Assembly (NCBI GenBank): GCA_036513075.1
Contig: DATBZS010000044.1
Span: 1 to 8,911, forward strand
DNA from: Bog-756 sp036513075
Lineage (GTDB): Bacteria > Actinomycetota > Acidimicrobiia > Acidimicrobiales > RAAP-2
Direction: 5' to 3'
Length of the DNA stretch: 8,911 nt
A model generated the notes under the pieces. That model was not told where the DNA came from and made no database searches. It was given only the letters and a program-made list of their open reading frames with translations. Shown piece after piece: positions 5,551 to 8,911 of the stretch; the first letter of the stretch is position 1, and every line of letters starts with the position of its first letter. Made by a program: the position numbers and the translations under genes.

Positions 5551-6753
5551 ATGCAGAGCCAGGCCGCCCTCGATGCCGACCTCTTCCTCCCCGAGCCGGT
5601 GGCCCGCGAGGTCTGGGCGACAGTCATCTCCGTCGACGACCACGTGGTTGAACCTCCCCACATGTTCGAGGGCCGTCTACCGGGCTCGCTGGCTGACCGG
5701 GCTCCCCGGATCGTCGAGACCAAGGCGGGTCACCAGGTGTGGGAGTTCGAGGGAGGGCGCTACTCGCAGGTCGGGATGAACGCCGTGGCCGGACGCCGAC
5801 CCGAGACGGTCCGCCTCGAACCGTTCCGCTTCGAGCAGATGCGCCCGGGATGCTTCGACGTCGACGCCCGGGTCGCCGACATGGACGTCAACGGCGTGTG
5901 GGCGTCGCTCAACTTCCCGTCCCAGATCTCGGGGTTCTGCGGCCGGGTCTTCTTCGCGGCAACGGACCCGGCGCTCGGCGCGGCCTGCGTGCGCGCGTGG
6001 AACGACTGGCTCTTCGACGAGTGGGCTTCGGTCCACCCGGACCGGATCATCCCCCTCGGGATCGCCTTCCTCACCGACCCGGCCGAAGCGGCCGACGAGA
6101 TCCGTCGCAATGCCGCCCGGGGGTTCAAGGCAGTGGCGCTTCCCGAGCGCCCCCACGAGGTCGGTCTGCCGAGCCTGTGGGACCGGGACCACTGGGACCA
6201 GATCCTCGAGGCCTGCGTAGAGACGTCCACCGTGGTCTGCCTCCATGTGGGGAGTTCGGGGATGCCGGCGTGCCCTCCCGGGGCGCCCGCCGTACAGATC
6301 GGGGCGACCCTCTTCGGGCAGCTGTCGCTCACGGCGTGTGCCGAATGGCTGTGGTCGGGCCATCCGCTCCGTCATCCCGACCTGGCCATCGCCATGAGCG
6401 AGGGCGGCATCGGCTGGGTGGCGATGCTCCTCGACCGGCTGGACAACATCGTCGACCGCTCGGGATACGGGCTCGGTTGGGATGTCCGACCGGCCGACGT
6501 GCTCAGTCGGAACTTCTGGTTTTGCTCGCTCGACGACCCGTCGACCATCGACACCCGCTACCGGATCGGGGTGGGCAACATCATGGTGGAGACCGACTAC
6601 CCCCATGGCGACAGCACCTGGCCCGACACCCAGAACGTGCTGCGCTCGTGCTGGGGCCACCTACCCGACGACGAGGTGCGGGCCATCTGCAGCGGCAATG
6701 CCGCGTCGCTCTTCCGCCACCCACTTCCCGAGCGCGTGCTACCCGAGTCCTGA
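5551..6753 (+). CDS. Metal-dependent amidohydrolase (amidohydrolase 2 / ACMSD-like family)
   Basis: This encodes 400 residues from the ATG at 5551, chosen because GGGGGAG (5536-5542) lies eight bases upstream; a GTG at 5542 would overlap that site. The protein has the actinobacterial form of the family: SVDDHVVEPP near the N-terminus (D29, H31), LHVGSSG (H232) and METDYPHGDSTWPDT near the end (D349, H352). In this TIM-barrel family the Asp/His or Glu/His pair, a middle His and a late Asp bind one divalent metal. Members hydrolyse or decarboxylate carboxylated substrates, as in ACMSD and gamma-resorcylate decarboxylase; an SEGGIGWV motif with E284 sits where barrel strand residues contact substrate. 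No signal peptide or membrane helix is evident, so it is cytoplasmic. It is followed after two bases by the aldolase-family gene, so the two probably act in one catabolic route. The substrate is unknown. Confidence 0.88.
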   Translation: MQSQAALDADLFLPEPVAREVWATVISVDDHVVEPPHMFEGRLPGSLADRAPRIVETKAGHQVWEFEGGRYSQVGMNAVAGRRPETVRLEPFRFEQMRPGCFDVDARVADMDVNGVWASLNFPSQISGFCGRVFFAATDPALGAACVRAWNDWLFDEWASVHPDRIIPLGIAFLTDPAEAADEIRRNAARGFKAVALPERPHEVGLPSLWDRDHWDQILEACVETSTVVCLHVGSSGMPACPPGAPAVQIGATLFGQLSLTACAEWLWSGHPLRHPDLAIAMSEGGIGWVAMLLDRLDNIVDRSGYGLGWDVRPADVLSRNFWFCSLDDPSTIDTRYRIGVGNIMVETDYPHGDSTWPDTQNVLRSCWGHLPDDEVRAICSGNAASLFRHPLPERVLPES

Positions 6754-6755
6754 GG

Positions 6756-7493
6756 ATGGAGATGTTCACGCCGACATCCGAGCGCCTGATGCCCGAGCTC
6801 ACTCCGCGCCAGGAACTGGCCCTGTTGGCCCGGGCACTGTGGCGTGAGGGGTACGACGACCACCTGGCCGGCCACATCACCTGCAGCCTCGGCGACGGCA
6901 CCCTGCTCTGCAATCCGTGGCTGCTCACCTGGGCGGAGGTCCGCCCGGAGCACGTGCTACGCATCACGCTCGACGGCGACGTCGTCGAGGGCCAGTGGCC
7001 GGTTCCCCTCGGAATCCCGCTCCACCTCGAGCTCCACCGTCGACGGCCCGACATCGGCTGGGCCGCCCACAGCCATCCGCGGTTCGGCACGGTCTGGGCC
7101 AACCTGGACGACGTGCCCCCGATCCTCGACCAGTCCTCGGCCCTCGGTGGCGGTGAGCTGGTGCTGGTCGACGAGTACTCGGGTCCGGTCAACGATGCCT
7201 CCTCGGCCGGACGGGCGGTCGAGTCGATGGGTGGCGCCTCGATGGCGCTGCTCGCCGGCCACGGCGTCTTCGTGCTCGGCGGCTCGGCAAGAGCCGTCCA
7301 CCAGCGGGCGGTCGCCCTCGAGCAGCGGTGCCGCAACGCCTGGTTCGCCAGGGCCGCCGGCGGCCCGGCCACGACCGGGCTTCCCGCAGCGTTTCTCGAG
7401 TTCATGGCGGCCAGTGACGGCGAGGGCTTCCACGGGTTCTTCGAGGCGGCCGTCCGGGCGGAACTGCGGGCCGACCCGACCCTGCTCGACTGA
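6756..7493 (+). CDS. Class II aldolase/adducin-family protein lacking the catalytic glutamate
   Basis: This encodes 245 residues, with the ATG two bases after the amidohydrolase stop. The ATG at 6762 has better spacing to GAGGA (6752-6756) and may be the true start, which would remove two residues. Zinc ligands of the class II aldolase fold are present: HSH (H105, H107) and GHG (H169), together with the family's RPD motif before the first pair. Aligning by eye to fuculose-phosphate aldolase (FucA E73, H92, H94, H155), the catalytic glutamate position is G86, in PLGIP instead of PSSE. This points away from retro-aldol chemistry towards another metal-dependent reaction, such as decarboxylation, known among adducin-like relatives. 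The protein looks cytoplasmic and probably uses a substrate or product of the amidohydrolase. A strong hairpin follows 50 bases downstream. Confidence 0.85.
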   Translation: MEMFTPTSERLMPELTPRQELALLARALWREGYDDHLAGHITCSLGDGTLLCNPWLLTWAEVRPEHVLRITLDGDVVEGQWPVPLGIPLHLELHRRRPDIGWAAHSHPRFGTVWANLDDVPPILDQSSALGGGELVLVDEYSGPVNDASSAGRAVESMGGASMALLAGHGVFVLGGSARAVHQRAVALEQRCRNAWFARAAGGPATTGLPAAFLEFMAASDGEGFHGFFEAAVRAELRADPTLLD

Positions 7494-7543
7494 GCCCGGA
7501 ACCGCGTCGGTGGGCCCGGAGATCGACACGTTCGCCCTGATCC

Positions 7544-7569
7544 GCGGCCCGGCACACACCCGGGGCCGC
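7544..7569. terminator. GC-rich hairpin between convergent genes
   Basis: GCGGCCCGG (7544-7552) pairs with CCGGGGCCGC (7560-7569) over nine G/C pairs, with one bulged G and a seven-base loop, CACACAC. It lies 50 bases after the aldolase-family stop and ahead of the minus-strand small gene's 3' end at 7636, so it can serve both converging transcripts. There is no U-tract, typical of actinobacterial terminators. Confidence 0.55.
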
Positions 7570-7635
7570 CGTGCCACCCCCGTCGGACCGGCGGCCGACT
7601 GCGACTGCTCGTCGGCGACGCGTGAGCCGGTCGGT

Positions 7636-7809
7636 TCAGTCCCGGACGGGCCGGAGAAGCTCTCGTGTCAACCCGTCCGTCGTCCGGTAGACCGACGTCC
7701 GGGCCTTGCGTTCGGCGACGAGCCGATGGCTCCGGTCGGTCACCTGGCCGTTGGCGCGGTCGCGGGCTTCCCGGTAGAGCTGTGATCGGTTCTGCGTAGA
7801 GAATCCCAC
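7636..7809 (-). CDS. Small basic protein, 57 aa, unknown function
   Basis: A minus-strand frame from GTG (7809-7807) to TGA (7638-7636) encodes 57 residues starting MGFSTQNRSQLYREARDR and ending LTRELLRPVRD. Third positions are mostly G or C, and the composition looks like a real protein: Arg-rich, with amphipathic helix-like spacing (LYREARDRA, HRLVAERKA) and aromatic Y12 and Y41. A promoter-like pair precedes it (TTGCGG and TACAGT, 16-base spacer), with the -10 ending six bases before the GTG, which fits a leaderless message. No Shine-Dalgarno is present. No membrane segment, cysteines or recognised motif is visible. It could be a small nucleic-acid-binding or regulatory protein, but I do not recognise it. 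It converges on the aldolase-family gene and lies downstream of the broken dehydrogenase on the same strand. It remains possible that it is a chance frame. Confidence 0.5.
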   Translation of the reverse strand: MGFSTQNRSQLYREARDRANGQVTDRSHRLVAERKARTSVYRTTDGLTRELLRPVRD

Positions 7810-7815
7810 GTGACC

Positions 7816-7843
7816 ACTGTATGTGCGGACGATCGGGCCGCAA
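7816..7843 (-). promoter_or_regulatory. Candidate promoter of the 57-aa gene
   Basis: Read on the minus strand, TTGCGG (7843-7838) and TACAGT (7821-7816) are separated by 16 bases and resemble -35 and -10 elements. The -10 ends six bases before the GTG at 7809, so transcription would start on the start codon. This repeats the arrangement seen before the chaperone ATG at 1990. Confidence 0.45.
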
Positions 7844-7946
7844 AGGCACGGGGGGACGAGTTCACCGGGCCTGCCAAGTAGTCAAGATTGAGGGTGGAGC
7901 GGTCCGTTCGACCGGAGACTTTGGCCCGGGATGACGCCCGGCCCGG

Positions 7947-8867
7947 TCATGCGGCGCGGGTTCCGATCTGCAGTGCGGAGGTGAATGCCGCCACCACCTC
8001 GACCTTGGACCAGGGCTCCGGCGACATCGTGATGAAGTAGTCGGCGAGGGCCAGATCGGCCAAGCCGTCGAGGTCGGACTCCACGAAGCCCAGGTCTGCG
8101 AGTACGGGGAAGTCGAGTTCGGCCAGGATCCGCCGGACGGCCCGGACGGCGCGGCTGCCGTCACCACTCCCGTCGTCGGGCTCGCCCATGGCATCGGCTA
8201 CCCGCTCCAGCAGGTCGGGCACGTGGGCACGTTCGCGCTCGAGGGTTTCGGCCAGGACCAACCCGATGGTCAGGCCGTGGGGGACGTGCTTCACGCCGCC
8301 GATGGCCTGGCCGAGGGAGTGCTCGGCAGTGCAGTCGGAGATGTTCATGGCCAGTCCGGCCATCATCGAGCCGCACGACATGGCGGCGCGGGCAGCGGCG
8401 TCGGTGCCGTCCCGGTAGGCGGCAGCCAGGGCGGGCGTCATCATCCGAACCGCCTCGAGGGCGATGGCGTCGCCGATCGGGGTGCGCACCTTGGCCACCA
8501 CGGCGGCGATGGCCTGGGCCAGGGCGTCGATCCCGGTGTTGGCCGTCATCGACGTCGGCATCGAGTGGGTGAGCAGTGGGTCGACCAGCGCGTACTGCGC
8601 CCGGAGGTTGGCGTTGGCGATCCCGTTCTTGCGCCCGGCCTTGGGGTCGGAGACCACCGATCCGCCCGAAACCTCCGAGCCGGTACCGGCGCTGGTCGGC
8701 ACGGCGATCAGTGCCACGTCAGGCACCGGATAGACAGGGGATTGCGCCAGGAATTCGGCGAAGGTGCAATCGAGCTGGGCGCGACACGGGTGTTCCTGAT
8801 GGTCGACGAGGGCATCGAGCAGTTCAACCCGGCGGCCGCCGTCCTCCTCGGGTCGCTGGCCAGCCAC
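7947..8867 (-). CDS. Iron-containing alcohol dehydrogenase, N-terminus lost at an inversion junction
   Basis: The frame is 306 residues, but only from about residue 36 (near 8765) does it match the iron-containing alcohol dehydrogenase family. From there it runs through PTSAGTGSEV (57-66), VDP (95-97), TGIDALAQA (111-119), an alpha-helical C-terminal domain and AEHSLGQAIGG...VPHG (181-198), and ends normally. The N-terminal Rossmann-like domain with its GGGSxxDxAK nucleotide motif is missing. Residues 1-35 are simply the antisense of a different coding stretch on the plus strand (8769-8911). Among metal-site residues by eye, D114, H183 and H197 are kept, while Q118 stands where most members have His, and Q187 replaces the second His of HxxxH. 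The normal composition to the end suggests recent breakage, or a misassembly. Without its nucleotide-binding half the product should be inactive. The usual role would be NAD(P)-linked oxidation or reduction of an alcohol or aldehyde. Confidence 0.8.
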   Translation of the reverse strand: MAGQRPEEDGGRRVELLDALVDHQEHPCRAQLDCTFAEFLAQSPVYPVPDVALIAVPTSAGTGSEVSGGSVVSDPKAGRKNGIANANLRAQYALVDPLLTHSMPTSMTANTGIDALAQAIAAVVAKVRTPIGDAIALEAVRMMTPALAAAYRDGTDAAARAAMSCGSMMAGLAMNISDCTAEHSLGQAIGGVKHVPHGLTIGLVLAETLERERAHVPDLLERVADAMGEPDDGSGDGSRAVRAVRRILAELDFPVLADLGFVESDLDGLADLALADYFITMSPEPWSKVEVVAAFTSALQIGTRAA

Positions 8868-8911
8868 GCCGGGCTCACCATCACCCGGTTCGACAAGTCC
8901 CCCGCCGAGCC
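8769..8911 (+). pseudogene. Inverted N-terminal fragment of iron-containing alcohol dehydrogenase, runs off the window
   Basis: On the plus strand, the frame that reads GAG at 8772 translates as LGATRVFLMVDEGIEQF, then AAAVLLGSLASHAGLTITRF and DKSPAEP, to the edge. This is the first beta-alpha-beta unit expected about 25-75 residues into an iron-containing alcohol dehydrogenase ('LGA-x-RV-x-LV-x-D ... L-x-x-x-GL-x-x-x-x-FD-x-x-x-PEP'). The frame stays open upstream but has no convincing start codon or ribosome site there. Its neighbour on the left is the C-terminal part of the same family on the opposite strand. Together they look like one gene whose 5' part was flipped in place. The left limit of the fragment is approximate (8760-8775). 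Confidence 0.65.

Larger units (their letters stand above)
7494..7946. other. Region between the two catabolic loci, mostly non-coding
   Basis: Apart from the hairpin (7544-7569), the 57-aa frame (7636-7809) and its promoter, this region shows no convincing gene. After the dehydrogenase stop (minus strand) there is a weak hairpin, CCGGG (7926-7930) with CCCGG (7937-7941), that could end that transcript. The stretch at 7850-7920 shows nothing I can name. Confidence 0.5.

Noticed and set aside
5677..6660. Minus-strand frame (327 codons) opposite the amidohydrolase
   Set aside because: It is the shadow of the plus-strand gene, which carries the conserved metal-binding motifs.
6581..7849. Long minus-strand open frame (422 codons) across the aldolase-family gene and the intergenic region
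   Set aside because: Its composition is dominated by Arg, Pro and Ser with no family pattern, and it is antisense to a gene with clear zinc-site motifs.
7947..8867. Maleylacetate reductase as identity of the dehydrogenase, which would complete a resorcinol-type pathway with the amidohydrolase
   Set aside because: Maleylacetate reductases usually show a PTTYAGSE-type motif, while this protein has PTSAGTGSEV, the normal alcohol dehydrogenase form; no hydroxyquinol dioxygenase is present.
1..8911. tRNA, rRNA, CRISPR arrays, insertion sequences or transposases
   Set aside because: No cloverleaf, rRNA-like stretch, regular repeat-spacer pattern or transposase motif was found by reading; the inversion at the right end has no visible mobile element in the window.

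Overview
The window is GC-rich and uses GTG and TTG starts. Two of its genes look leaderless, each with a -10-like hexamer six bases before the start codon. Together with a DUF5134-type membrane protein, this suggests an actinobacterium (Actinomycetota), possibly an uncultured acidimicrobial or mycobacterial-type lineage. The lower taxonomy is a guess.

Layout. Positions 1-58 (minus strand) hold the first codons of a gene cut by the window edge, perhaps an enoyl-CoA hydratase. Positions 175-5413 (plus strand) hold a five-gene copper-homeostasis cluster: an internally duplicated polytopic membrane protein (175-1185), a DUF5134-like membrane protein with three His/Met helix motifs (1182-1859), a small HMA copper chaperone (1990-2253), a Cu+-type P1B-1 ATPase with an unusual C-terminal extension (2256-4934), and a BlaI/CopY-family repressor with a metallothionein-like Cys-rich N-terminus (4958-5413). 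A perfect hairpin whose loop is the repressor's stop codon closes the cluster. A near-perfect palindrome just before the first gene is a candidate operator. Positions 5551-7493 (plus strand) hold an amidohydrolase and a class II aldolase/adducin-family protein, coupled as a two-gene operon behind an 11-bp perfect inverted repeat and followed by a strong GC hairpin. Positions 7636-7809 (minus strand) hold a probable 57-aa basic protein of unknown function. Positions 7947-8911 hold an iron-containing alcohol dehydrogenase that appears broken by an inversion: its C-terminal two thirds is on the minus strand, and an N-terminal piece is on the plus strand, running off the right edge.

How it may work. 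For the copper cluster, I infer that copper loading of the Cys-rich arm releases the repressor from the palindrome at the head of the cluster. The chaperone would hand Cu+ to the ATPase, which exports it. The ATPase's ninth membrane helix would place a C-terminal beta-type domain outside the membrane, where it could receive or buffer copper. The two multi-spanning proteins may handle copper within or across the membrane. The second operon looks catabolic (hydrolysis or decarboxylation of an organic acid), but its substrate cannot be told from sequence. The most unusual elements are the metallothionein-repressor fusion, the ATPase C-terminal fusion, the triplicate HxxMxxxMxxM motif, and the inverted dehydrogenase.
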